NCBI GenBank assembly: GCA_973895155.1
Contig: OZ316891.1
Coordinates: 868,001 to 932,000, forward strand
Direction of reading: 5' to 3'
Origin: Marsupella aquatica
Taxonomy: Eukaryota > Marchantiophyta
Length of the DNA: 64,000 nucleotides
Shown: piece by piece, positions 12,061 through 24,084 of the stretch
How the letters are laid out: each line of letters opens with the position of its first letter
How positions within the stretch are numbered: the first letter of the stretch is position 1
The notes under the pieces: generated by a model
What the model saw: only the letters and a program-made list of their open reading frames with translations
What the model was told of the DNA's origin: nothing
Database searches by the model: none
Position numbers and translations under genes: made by a program

Positions 12061-14100
12061 AATAGTGCCCAAATTCAACAGTGTCCTTGTAAAAACAATC
12101 AAATTTGAAAATTTGATCATTCCCCATCTCAAACCAAAATCTCCCCCCGGTAAAGTTTGCCCAAAATACAAGGACTAATATCAACTTGGCCTACAATATT
12201 TAATTTTATTCTTAAGAACCAAAGTGTAAAACACTGCACAGGGTGCCAACTAAAGGCTCAGACAATAAGGATGAATATCAACTTGGCCTACACATAGGCA
12301 ATAGGGTGGCCACAAATGAATAAGTGAGGCAAGGATGTTTGACACAATCCGCCCCATGTGGCCTGTGTTAGGGTGGGCAGGGCACATTGCGCAAGGGGAG
12401 GCAAACAGTCAGGGGGAGGAAACAGTCATGGAGGGGGATCTTAATTGGGAGGGAAAGGGAAGCTATAGGGTGAGGGGACAGGGTGCCTGGGAGGAAAGGG
12501 AGAGATGAGCATAGGGGCAGGGTGGGTTCGAGAGGAGAGGGGAGAAGAGGAGAAGAGACGAGGAAAACAATGTTTGGGCTTCGGGCTAGTTAACACCAAG
12601 TGTCTGATGGGAAACACCTTTGTAAGTTAGCATTGTCACAACAAAACATAATGAACAATGAACAAAATGATTAATATCAATGGAAATATGCCCACTTTGA
12701 ACTGACAAACATGTGATGTCCAATGCAACAAGTTGTTATTTGTTGGCTTGAAAAGCTAGGGGTCAATTGTCACATGTTCGCCTAAATATATTCCCCAGCC
12801 GGTTGGAACTGGCCAGGGTCGGGCCGGGGCTGGGGCCGTGGTGGGGTTGGGCTGGATGTGGGCCCGCCGAGACCGGGATGATTGGGGGTGACACATGTCA
12901 GATGTGGGGGTCCAGACCCCTCATTTGTCGCACAAGTCCAAACCGGGGAAATATGTTGCTTGAGATGAAAATGATTAGTTGATGACATGGTATTGAAAGG
13001 GCAATGAAACAACATAAAACTATTTCAGAGTCCAAGCTAAACCAATAGTGATGTCACAATAATTCAACAATGAAATCACAATGATTTTACAATGTTGAGT
13101 CAGTGTCTATTCATGATATGTTTTTTCAGTGTGGAAACAACATTGACAATTCATTGCATAATGAATGACACTATGGAATATTGAAGGCAATCACAATTAA
13201 ATATCACTGAAATGAAACCTATTCAACAATTGAAACATGTTGATTCAATGATGACACCACATCTATGTCAACTATGATCAATAGCTGATGATTCATTATA
13301 CGACCACTAGATATTATTGTCAAGTTGTACAGATAGTGATAATACAATGAAAATGTGATGAAAATCATTGTTTATTTTACAATGAGTACTTGCTTAAGCA
13401 TTGGTGTATGAAAAGTGATGCCCATCAGCAATGAAAATGTGATGAATCCATCCATGATGACACTACAATGATTAAACATAGAAAAAATCTGTGGTGAAAA
13501 TACCTCATTCAATGCTGAAAATTTCAAGGATGAATCATCATTGAAGTACTTTGTGTAAAAATCAATATTTACTTATCCGTTGTGATGAAAACATCATGAA
13601 ACCTCGCGGAATAGTATGGGTACCAATTTCTTGATGTATACTTTGGCTGCATTGCCCCCCTTTCCAGGAATGGATTAAGGGTGAACAAGGAGGTGAATGC
13701 AAAGACAACCTTAATTGGACGGGTACTTCATGCATTGCCGCCCCTTCCAAGAATGGAGAAGGGGTGAACATTGGGGCAACTGGAAAGACACCATTGTCCA
13801 ACAGTTTGTTCCAACTTCCAAAAACAAGTGACTGGCTGAAATCCTTTTGGCCAAAGTTTTGTGGGGCCTGAGGGTGTCTATCTACCACATTACCAACTAT
13901 GGTAAGTCTGGCCCCAGAAAGGTACTTTGAACTTGGATATGACTGTGATGAGTAGAGGTAGTGAGGTGGCTTTTAACCACTCTGGTCCTTCACCAGCTTT
14001 TTGGTAACACCTGCTGAAAGGAAATCATAAAATAGTGTACCCAGTACATGTTGTTTTCACGTGCTCTAGGTGTATTCGTTTTGAGTTTAATTCCCGTTTA
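12061..14100. other. Gene-free stretch with GC island and AT-rich satellite-like sequence
   Basis: 12180-12290 repeats 'atatcaacttggcctaca'. 12800-12930 is a short G/C-rich island of CCGGGGCTGGGGCC-like sequence. 13030-13560 is AT-rich, with recurrent caatga/aatgaaaatgtgatgaa words. A direct repeat follows at about 13649-13810, listed separately. No gene recognised. Confidence 0.45.
13649..13810. repeat. Two-copy direct repeat, period about 83 bases
   Basis: Two diverged copies begin with GCATTGCC at 13649 and 13732. Each continues CCCCTTYCAAGAATGGA..AAGGGGTGAACA..AA..GCAAAGACA. No coding potential. Confidence 0.55.
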
Positions 14101-16493
14101 ATGAATAACTGGGGTACACAGAAAGGAATACTCCATAGAGGCAAAAGGTTGTTTTTGGAGACTTGTGGAGACACTCAAACCATAGTTTAATAAGATAGGA
14201 GAAAAGTACTTAGAGAAACTATAAATAGAGATGTTATTGGAGTATAAACTAATTGTATCTATTGGGGTAAGTTCTGCAAGTCCATCTAAGCACGTCATCA
14301 AGTCCATCCAGGGTTTTCTTTCAAAGTACATGCAGGAACTCATGAATGTTATGCAAGTCTGTTCTTACCAGCATGCTGTGATTTTTTGAATTAGGGCAAT
14401 GCATTTTGATTTAACCACAAATTTTGAGTTGAACCACAAAGTTTATGTGCAAATGATAAACAAGAATTTGTATGTATTGTTAACTGGCAAAGAAGAATTC
14501 AAAGTAGTAAGAAATGGTTGCAAAATGACTATCAAAGTTTCAATATTTCAACTCATTAGTCTCCACAAAATTCCGAGTATTGCTCATCATACGTTTCCCT
14601 TTCTTTTATTTGTCCACACTCCAAAGATTAAGATAGTCTAACTCACTCTAAATCAGATCTTAGTAGAATTGCCCTGTATTATTATATAGGACTTTCAGTA
14701 AAAATCAGTTTGATACCAATCAGCTTGATGCTGTGATGTCCAAAATGGATACTAACATGTCTCTTCCACGTTTCTAAAGTAGCAGTGTTGCAAGGAGGAA
14801 AACTGGCGCACTTCATTAACTTGAAAAGGTGGAATGGTAATTCGTCCGGGAGCAACAAACCTAGGAAACACGTGAGGTCGACCAGTGCCTTATCTAGCGA
14901 CTGCAAATGAGAATATTTTGCTATCCAGAATTGTTTCTAGAAACAACCATTTGTTGACACCTGATGCTTGGAACCTTCACACTAGGAAAGAAAAGAAAAA
15001 ACACAAGCACATACACAGACTGTTGCCCATTGAATACACTAATGTTCTTTTCTTTTTTCACACTAGTCTGGCCTGTCCAACAGCTAAGATCCATTTAAAC
15101 TCTTCTATTCTGATGGGACAACCTCTCTTTTCTAAGCCTGGTTTGGTAGTAGTAATTGTATTCGTCCAATCACAAAATCATACCACTTCTTGTTATGTGC
15201 AATGTCTTGAACCGGCTTGTCAATGAAAAGTCCTACACGCTTTTCAAACATCCTGCAAACTCGCTTCATGGCTGGAAGCAAGGAAGGCTGCACTTCTTGG
15301 GGTCATTAGTTACACTAATTAATAAGTGCTGTCAATAGTAAACTCTCACAGAATTGGGAGAAACAGTTGTACTCATTGTCTTGCTGTCCATAAAAAATTG
15401 ACAGAACTGGAAGATCCGGTTGAACTTCTTGATACTGCTGTCAGTAGTACATGTCGAGAGAATTGGGAAATGAGGCTTTCATTTGCATTAGATTGTATTA
15501 TGATCATCAGGCCTTCTGTTTACAGGCATCTCATCGCGCAGGAAATCCTTTAGTTAAACGACAGAAAAGCAGCTAAGTAAAAGGCCATGCAATGGAAAAG
15601 CTCACCCACTCCCACGAACCTGGAAAATTTGTTTTGCAGAAATGCACCTGTACCTTTCGGATTCAAATGGTATGACCTAATCCATCAACTGAATGACAAA
15701 CAAAACGTGAGAAAACAAATCCATTCTCGCAAACATATCAGCACCCCGAGCTAAAACTCTTGAATGATAGGTACATCCTTTTTTGCCAATGATAGTGACT
15801 GACTTGCTTGAACCGCGATTTTGAAGGATCCGTTTAAATCCTTCACTATAGCACAAATCCCTGCACGAGACGAACCTGATGGACATGACCTGCCGAGGAG
15901 AAGTTAAAACACATGACCAGTTGCCGTCAGTGCTCAGTTTGCCGAGTAATTGCAATAAGGACATAGAAGACAGTTGGCACGTCAATGACAAATGACTTTC
16001 CTTTGTGCGAAGATAATAAATCTGTTCCACTTCAAAAGTAGTGACTTCGGAGTAGAGCCCCACACTTCTCAAAAACAAAACAGGCCCAATAGAAGCCAAC
16101 TATAAAGGAGGACAACCAGGGTCCCCCCAAAGAAACTAAACTTGAACTCACTGGAAAGGTACTCTGCCTCGTGTAACAAAACATAGGAGAAATCATTCTC
16201 ACTGTTGACATATACAAAGCCTGACACTAAATCTCCATAAAACGAGACCTGACCTAAGATATCATCACCTGACAAGGAAAATCAACCATAGCTTCTATGG
16301 TGTACAGTGTTGAAGCAAAGTAATCCAAAGATAACAGTTGCAATTTCTATTCACTACCACGTACAATGTCAGGAGGTGTTGAGAGCTCCATGAAACAATG
16401 GTAGATAAACTGGCATTATCTATTAAACACAAACTATTATTATGCTAAAGGATTTGTGCTCTACAACAAAAAACTGTAAAACTAGTCACTGGT
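14101..16493. other. Intergenic, no recognised gene
   Basis: Open frames up to 140 codons occur on both strands (for example 15677-16099 minus), but none has a domain, plausible splicing partners or a coding-like composition. Part of 15.7-16.3 kb could be 3' untranslated sequence or further introns of the RTE1/TMEM222-family gene just upstream on the minus strand. Confidence 0.4.
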
Positions 16494-17773
16494 CTAGCAG
16501 TGAATAACATCATTCATGAAGTATGTTGCTATTAGAAACCATGCTAGAAGTAGGGTTGAAAAGGCTGCCCAGCCTATAAAGAACGGCCAACCCGCTATCG
16601 AGAGACCAATGGCCATAACCACCAAAAATGGGCCAAACGATCTGACGATGGAACCATAACTCACCCACCGACCTTTCAAAAAGACCAAAACCCCAATATC
16701 AATAACATTCCACCGGATGGAACCATTATATGCCAGCCGGTTCATACAACTTGCTGCAAATGAGTGACAATTGCAGGTGAAGAGATTGTACGACTTGTGC
16801 TGATAGTTGTGTGTTCCCATGCGCAGGGCATCATCCCATGATATGCCTGTTCCCAAAGTAGCGTGAGCAGCACCATCCTCACATATATGGGCAGACGGGT
16901 GAGGTCGGAAACAACACTGCATCCAAAGTCACAGCACAAATTTCACTTTTCAGTATGTCCTCAGTATCGACCTAGAATGACATCTTCCGTATGACTGCCT
17001 GTCCTGATGATCAAAGAACTTCCTTCAAATACCTCTAGTATATTAATCCTTGAGTTCACTAATTGAACCTTCTAGAAAACAAAGACTTACGAGAAATTGC
17101 AGGCTTTAAATGTTACAAATGTTTCACGGGTTAACAAAGGTTTATATTTGACTTGAAAAAGTGTCTACCCAGGTTTGCATAAATTTTCACAATCTTACAT
17201 ATAAATCAATTTTGAATATGTTCTACATACAATTCACATGGGCTTTTTGGGCTTGAAATGCCGATTTTAATGAAAGTGGAGACTTTTAGACTTAAGCAAA
17301 ACTACTCGAGTTGATATACCTCCATAAATTCACATGATACAAACAAGTCAGACCGCAGTACACAAGCCGGAATAGAAAACAAACGCTACATGATGAGAAC
17401 ATGAAGACGGTATACCCACCTTATCAGTATCTAGCCGTAAATATCTGGCAGTGGAGCCAAAAGCAAAGTTATCCACATTCACAAAGAATGGTCCAGCAAA
17501 ATCAAGAATAACACCATCTTCACGGCAAATGCCTACATGACCCACAAACGGTGCAAGCCAGGCAACCACAGGTAGCGGAGTCCAAACTAGACAGTAGGGA
17601 AATCGCGCTTTTGCTGTGTCAATAGGAGGAGCGAACAAGTTTCTTTGTTTCGATTCGCTCCCATCGTTGGCAAGGGCTTGGAGCTCATTATCTGCCGCTG
17701 AAGGAAGCATAACTCTCTTGGACCGAGGGCGGAAATCCCCCAGGTTTCTCTCTGTGTATCCGAGATCCACCAA
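16494..17773 (-). CDS. RTE1/TMEM222-family (DUF778) membrane protein
   Basis: Two minus-strand exons, 17773-17420 and 16916-16494, join in phase 0 (GATAAG|gtggg, gatgcag|TGT) to give 258 residues. After a divergent N-terminus come the family's hallmark blocks: [38 protein letters not shown], the [11 protein letters not shown] motif, a WDDAL...Y.HKSYNLF block, the Cys/His cluster [13 protein letters not shown] and [15 protein letters not shown]. The C-terminus has two hydrophobic segments ([17 protein letters not shown] and [17 protein letters not shown]). DUF778 includes Arabidopsis REVERSION-TO-ETHYLENE SENSITIVITY1, a Golgi/ER protein that supports signalling by the ethylene receptor ETR1, and animal TMEM222. 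Which subgroup this belongs to cannot be settled by eye. The first ATG ([10 protein letters not shown]) is preceded by in-frame stops; an upstream coding exon is possible but not needed. Confidence 0.85.
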
Positions 17774-18798
17774 GCCAACGGCTCTAGCGGGCTCCTGCTT
17801 CTGCCATCACGACACAACACAGGGAACACCATCAGCATGCCATTTAATAAAGATCTGCTGGTTTTGTAGCCATCATAACTAATCCCGTATGGGCTCCACC
17901 GGCTGGTTAAAATGGTCGGCAACGACTATGGGTCAATTGCAATGACCAAAGTCTATGGACCAGAAAAAGGTACAGTAGTTTTAGCTCTTCAAGTCAAATA
18001 TGCTCAAGAAGGGTTGGGGTTATATTAATACGCAACAGAGGACAAGGCTCCAAGCAACGGAGCAAACCAGGGAGCAAAATTGCAGTGACGATACAGGAAG
18101 AAGATACAAGATTCTTCATTCGGAGATATCAAGCATCAACAACAATTATGGAAGGGTTTTTTACAATTCAACTCCTTGACATCTTTCCATCACCCGTTGT
18201 TGCTCTTGACTACATAACACATTTCCAGGTGCGCACTTCTCACCATTCGAGGTCAGCTTAGCTCAACTCTTTGCGAGCTGCGAGGCTCTTCTGTGAGAGA
18301 GAGGACACGAGAAGACTATGCTAGCAGAGATTGCACTTGGCGAGTCTGAAAGTCCAAACAATCTAAAGCCAAGAATAAAGCAGCATTCTGGAAACGTGGA
18401 TCCACATCAGCTAAGCGGAAAATTTACTCCAGCTAGTTCTACCAGTGTAGTGTCACTACTTGAGCTTCTGTGATGCTCTACTTCCATAAACTGGCAGAGC
18501 AAAGCTCCAAACTGTGTTGCTCCATTCGATTTAAAGCAAAGATCTGGGATGTATTCCATAACTACAGGCCCGGGGCCGAAAGGGGTGGCAGAAGGGGTGG
18601 ATTGCTGACCCTGCAAGCAGCAATTCAAGTTTCTGCGAAATGGGATTTCCTGAGGTTCGCAAGCGACATGCAACACTAAGCCAACGAGCTCTACGAACAA
18701 TGGCATAATTGCTGCCATTTGTCTTAGGTCTCTCTATCAATGAGTTGGAAATGTATTCAAAGCTGCAACAGTGAGGTGATCCTTGTGTTCAGCATCGA
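17774..18798. other. Upstream region of the RTE1-like gene, no recognised gene
   Basis: A 103-codon minus frame (18718-18407) and a 69-codon plus frame (18470-18679) overlap. Neither shows a known motif. The region may hold promoter or 5' untranslated sequence for the gene at 17773. Confidence 0.35.
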
Positions 18799-18981
18799 TC
18801 ATGGAGAGCATACCGAAACCTTGTTCTCCTTTGCAGAACCTTGGCTCTGAAGTTTCTTCTCCTTGTCGTTGACTGTATGCTCCCAGCCTCTCAGATCCTT
18901 CAGAAACTCATTAAACTCCTGGATAATTCCCGATGAAACGTATAAATGCTTCTCCGATAAATTGAAAGTGAACAAGGCCAT
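18799..18981 (-). pseudogene. Isolated exon-like fragment resembling the N-terminus of plant RPAP3/TPR co-chaperones
   Basis: A 60-codon minus frame contains IIQEFNEFLKDLRGWE followed by NDKEKKLQSQ. The pattern (EF..FL.DL..WE....DK.KKL) resembles the start of plant RPAP3/Spaghetti-type TPR proteins, which work with HSP90 in R2TP assembly. No TPR exons follow within the 1 kb before the next gene, so this is a fragment, a truncated gene or chance. Possible donors are at AACAAG|gtttc and TTTCG|gtatg. Low certainty. Confidence 0.25.
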
Positions 18982-20429
18982 TCACCAAGGCACAAAATCA
19001 CCAGCATTTGTGGATGTAATGCGAAATTGAGGAAGTTCTTGAATTACAAAACTTAGACACGAAATTCTAAAATATCGGCGTTTGTTCGCCCTAAATTGAC
19101 GAGAGTAAATACGCAATGCCTTGGTTCAGTTCGTAATTAAACAGCAACGAAGTAGGCAGGAGAAGCAAGCAACTCCTAGTCTTTCTCATAAGCGAGAGAA
19201 TTAATTCCGAAGTACGAAAGATTCCGAACTGACTAGTAAATGACCAAACGGGGAGATTTCTCGAGACATGGTGGGATTTGCATTTCAACAGACAAGAAGA
19301 GCGGGACGGTACAAGATTGTTTTCGCGGATTTGCCTCTGCACATCCATAGACCTGATTCGGCGAAACTGTGAAAGAATCAGGCAAGGCCCCTCTCTCCAC
19401 AAACTAAGCCAATCCACGAACACACTCTGCCGCACAGTAGAAGTGGAAGTAGAAGTAGTAGTAGGAGTAGTAGTAGTAGCAGTAGTAGCCCTGCATCTCC
19501 ACAGTCCACCGCGAAAGACACGGAAAGCGACCTGTATTCAACAGCAGCAACGAACGAAACGCATTGGCCAATCTACAGTAGCCCAGAGCTCTTGTGCTCA
19601 AAAGAGAACCCAAAGCAAATTTCTCAGGATTCCACCATCGTCAGAACGCAAGCAGTTCCTGGGAAACAATATACACCCAGGCAGAAGCAAAAACACCCAC
19701 AATACTCTGAGGAATACCGTTAATGCGCTCCTTCGGAGCGAGAGGGGCAACAGAGAGATCGAATTGACAGTCTTTGCTGTTCTCTCTCGGGAGCACAATC
19801 TCTGCCCACCTTTTCGCGGTCCGGTGTTAGACTCGGCAATGGCCTCGCCTCGCCTCGCCTGGACTGGACGCGGCTACTGTAGGGGAAGCCGTCACCCTGA
19901 CGAACGTTCACTGCCGCTTCCGGCCGTCCTGGAGCCTGTGCTTACCATAGTAAGCGTACCCACCGTCCGTCTGGGCCTACTACAGTAGGACACATGGACC
20001 CAAAACTTTTCTGGGCTGATGAAACTCAGCGTCACAGCGAAAAGCCACTGTAAAGTATGCGAAAAGTTTCTGCCCAAAAATCACCTTTCTGGCCCCTTCT
20101 TTCGTAAAGGACCTTTTGTATGTACTTTAACAAGCCTTGGAAGAATTTTTGTATTCGACTTCGTGCTTTAGAGATCTGCGAGTTTTACTGCCCACCGGGA
20201 ATTCTGCTGATAAGCGGCCTAAAAACCTTCCCAGTAAAGGTTCCATTCGAGGTAGAAAAAAAGAAGAGGTGGTCGAGCCGCATTTTGTGTAAAGATGTCT
20301 GAAAATTCCCCATGACTGTTGCATGTTCAGAATTCTCATCTCGGTACTGACGAGTCGTGCTTCCGTATGTCATGATATGAGTTGGAGCAGGAAGCTCACG
20401 TGGATTCCTAAGGCATCAAGACCATCATC
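18982..20429. other. Intergenic with GTA/GTAGTA microsatellite
   Basis: A trinucleotide tract (GTAGAAGTGGAAGTAGAAGTAGTAGTAGG...) spans about 19437-19489. The long plus frame across it (19278-19988) shows repetitive and Arg/Ser-rich composition with no domain and is not called. The rest probably includes the promoter of the aldo-keto reductase. Confidence 0.45.
19437..19489. repeat. Trinucleotide microsatellite (GTA/GAA)
   Basis: About 17 imperfect trinucleotide units dominated by GTA and GAA, with single interruptions, are directly readable on the plus strand. Confidence 0.85.
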
Positions 20430-23400
20430 ATGGCGGTGCTGCCTGTCTCCAATCTGTGCTTCGGTAAGCTGTTCTTTCCATCTCGTCCCATCCTGATTAG
20501 ACACGTCGTCAGTAGTCTCGCCAGTAGAGAGAAGCACAGATGGTGAAAGAACGGAATTGCTTTCTCTTTTCGGTGGTGAATTCTCCAAACAGAGCTCAAA
20601 ACCTTAAACCCTAAACCCTTAATCTGACACTTAAATCACAATGTTAACTGTATTGCTGTCGTCTTTGACAAACCCTCGAAGTTAAATAAAAGGACTTGTC
20701 ATTCTGAACTGAATTTTCACATCAGAAAGCTCAAATCTCTGCGCTAGACTTTGTGAAGACTCATTTGGACAGTAGAGACCAACGTTTCAATCTGAGCCCC
20801 AAACCCCGGGAGCTGATTTTCCTGTTTTTAATTTGTATGTTTATCGGACACGCTTACAAGAGAACCCACGTTCTGATGCTTTCCAGGAACGATGACATTT
20901 GGCGAGCAGAATTCGTACGAGGAAGCATGCACTCTGCTCAATCTGGCTGTCGAATCTGGGATCAACTTTTTCGATGTTGCGGAAATGTGAGTGGAATTAG
21001 TTACGATGCCCCACCCATGCTTTTCGGGGGGAATTGCATTTTCGTGGCCTCTGGGGTCATCTCATTTGACCAGCTGTGAGAACTTTTATTTCGTCTCTTG
21101 TATTCTTTGATCGTTTTTAAACTTTCGTATGGTCACCATTTGTGCCTCAGTGTTTGCAACTTCTCAGTAACTAGTCTTGTCGTTACCAATAGTGGACAAC
21201 TTTTGCGCAATACTTAACAAGAATTTCCTCAAATCATCAATAGTTCACAAGATATTGAACGCATGGTCTGCAACCGTCAAAAGCAAAGCGACGAAGTCCT
21301 CCGGAATCATGAGAGGTCAATCGGAAAATTAACAAATTCTCGGCATGATGTCCCTACCCTTTGTTCTGAGTGGTATCTATCGTGCCTACCGACAGGTATC
21401 CAGTGCCTCAGCAGGCGAAAACCCAAGGACTATCGGAAATATATCTAGGGAAATGGATGAAGCAAGCCCGAATACCTCGCGATCGTCTTGTTGTGGCAAC
21501 AAAGGTGAAAATAATTCATACCGTCTACTCTCTCCAAGGCAGGATGTTTTCCAGAGCACTGCCTTTCGCGAGGCAGCATCCCTCTAGTGTGTTTCACAAA
21601 CCAATTCACTTGATGTCATGCGCTGTTGCTGAACAGGATCAATGCAGGTTGGTCTTATTTTTAATTTTATACTTGCCTTGTCATTTCGTGCCAGGCTGCT
21701 GGACCATCCGGCCAGATGACATGGATCCGTGGAGGGCCAGTGTCTCTCGATGCCAGAAACATCGAGGAAGCAATAAATGGAAGGTAAAAAATTATCTCTT
21801 ACTTCTGAGCTGTCAGTTCCCTCAGGGTCCAGGGATACGTCAAACACTTGAAGAGCGGAGATATTGTCATATACGACGTTTTATGAGCTTCCCATCCTCA
21901 TCCTCTTACAGAACGAGAATGAGAAGATGCTAGAAATTAGGCCGACCTCGAGCAGAGATTACGGTATTTTGCCTGGAAGAAATGTTGAACATCTGCATTT
22001 GAACAATGAGAATGGTACTCACTTCCTTGTGTTCATTTTGCAGCTTGACGCGTCTGGGTTGTGATTACATTGATCTTTATCAACTACACTGGCCTGATCG
22101 GTGCGGCATGGTGCTTCTCTATCTCAGCTTCTCAAGTGTCTCATCTATAATCTATGCTCAGCATTCGAGATTAGAGGCTAACTTCTGTTATAGGAGGTTT
22201 GGAAGTTGCAAAGGATGTTTTTGAGTCGTGCAGTGTGTAGTTTGCCAGTTCCCCACATTCGCTCAAAGATACCTTTCTCCTCCAGTGGAAGAGTTTTATC
22301 TTACTTTTCTTTGTACTGTTTTATGCCTCCGGACTGCAGGTATGTTCCTATGTTCGGTGATCTTGATTACAATCCAGCTGCCAGTTATTCTGCAGTGCCA
22401 ATTGAAGAGCAGCTCCTGGCACTTGGGAGGGCGGTAGAAGCTGGAAAGGTGAGAATGATGTGGTTTGATCTGGCGTAATTATTGCCACTGCAGTTTGTTC
22501 AATGTGCTATCTTTTTCAAGTCGAAGTTTTCAAGTGGAGAACATTGCAGATTCGGCACGTGGGAGTAAGTAACGAGACTGCTTTTGGTGTGATGGAGTTT
22601 TGTCGACTGGCAAGCATCAATCCAGCTGTACCTCCCATTATCACAATCCAGGTATCATGGTTGACTTCATTGTCTCCCTGAAATCTTTGCATTTGTTGTT
22701 AGCTATGGGTTCTTTTCACAGCAAACGTTATGAATACAAGTTACACTCAGTTTTTCTTCGCAATGAGAATCAGTCGGTAACCTGCAAAATTTTCAGCAAG
22801 TCTTTTCAGCAAGTCCGCCTTCACAATTTTTATTTTCAGTCCGACTTCAAAATAATCCTTGAATCTGCAGAATGCATACAATCTGCTATGCCGTACTTTT
22901 GACTCGACCTTGGCGGAGTGCTGCCATCACCAGCAGTAAGCTTATCCCATTTGAAACAATTCTTATCTTAACCATGTGACTGAATTGGATGAAAATTTGG
23001 ATAAAGTCATCTTTGTTGTTCATTCCTGTTAAAAGCTTTTTTCACTTACGGGATGTTTTAATAGAATTACCCAAGGTACAGAGGGTTGCGAATGAAAAGT
23101 TCCATATTTGTAGGGTAAGGTTATTGGCGTACAGCCCCCTTGCCATGGGTTTACTTTCTGGGAAGTACCTGTCAGCTGACGGTGGATCAAAAGATGCACG
23201 TCTCAATCTGTACAAAGGTAGAACTTCCATCAGATGGGACTAACATTATCAAATTTCCTTTTTGTTCCCTATTCTGTTCATATCTCGGAAAGTTGAATTG
23301 GCCTATTGCCTATTACCCAAAATTGTTCATGCTGTTCCTCGTACTGCACTTGCTAATGTACCTTTTTTCTAAACTCAGGGCGTTATGCGGAGGCTGAATG

Positions 23401-24084
23401 CCGATATGGCTTTTCCAAACCCAATCTTGTGCCAGCAGTATCGGTGAGTCCTGGTTTAGTGCTGTGTCATTTAGTAGTTTGCTTTATATAGCCAAGTTTT
23501 GCTCCCTGAGATAGTAATGGGAATTTAGTCAGCGAAAGATTTTCATTTCTATGAACGAAGATCATTAGAATATTATTGATTGAGCTAACAGCCAGGGTCA
23601 CTTATAATCATGTCCAGATTGTAAGTCGAAGATACACATGAGTTGCTATAAAGTAACTGGATGATGGGGAAAGAAACGTTAGATGACTATTTCTCTGTTT
23701 TGTTCACTCCAGGCCTATGTTGAGATTGCGAGAAAACATGAGATCAGTCCAGTTGCCCTTGCTATCGGTGAGCCCCAATCTCTGTTTGAGAGCCTCAATG
23801 ACACCATCAAGTTGTTTGTCGTATAACGAGTAGAATATGGAAACCATAAAAACTCTGCATTTGCATTTCGTTGACCGAGTGGAATGGGCATATTTGACAA
23901 GGACTCCCCTCGTTGTCGTGCAGGCTTCGTCTTGCAGCATCCTCTACTCATGAGCGTAGTGATTGGAGCAACTAAAGTCGCGCAGCTAAAGGAGATTCTC
24001 CAAGCACGTGAGGTCTGCATCACAGACGAGATTCGCTCGGAAATTGATGCTGTACATCTGCATTATCCAAGTCCGGCTCCCTGA
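20430..24084 (+). CDS. Aldo-keto reductase, Tas/At1g04420 type
   Basis: Twelve exons join in consistent phase: 20430-20463, 20887-20986, 21396-21504, 21695-21783, 22044-22100, 22340-22448, 22550-22651, 22871-22935, 23114-23217, 23379-23443, 23713-23767 and 23934 region (acceptor at 23923, exon 23924-24084). The product has 349 residues. Diagnostic blocks in order: GTMTFGEQNSYEEA, INFFDVAEMYPVP (the Asp and Tyr of the AKR tetrad), VVATKV/KAAGPSG (Lys), LGCDYIDLYQLHWPDR (His), RYVPMFGDLDYNP, GKIRHVGVSNETAFGVMEF, PPIITIQNAYNLLCR, LAYSPLAMGLLSGKYL, ARLNLYKG, the cofactor-binding VVIGATKVAQLKE, and the end HYPSPAP. This series matches plant relatives of E. coli Tas, NADP-dependent reductases of uncertain substrate. 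Exon 1 starts at ATG 20430 (MAVLPVSNLCFG), with an in-frame stop at 20409. The usual N-terminal beta-hairpin and any transit peptide are missing, so a further upstream exon is possible. Confidence 0.85.
20601..20621 (-). promoter_or_regulatory. Telomere-box (AAACCCTAAACCC) in AKR intron 1
   Basis: The run ACCTTAAACCCTAAACCCTT is one and a half plant telomere repeats. Short interstitial telo-boxes near the 5' ends of plant genes often act as binding sites for telobox factors. This one lies 140 bases into the first intron of the aldo-keto reductase gene. Activity here is inference. Confidence 0.45.

Noticed and set aside
19278-19988. 236-codon plus frame
   Set aside because: It crosses a GTA microsatellite (VEVEVVVGVVVV run) and has Arg/Ser-rich composition with no domain or conserved pattern.
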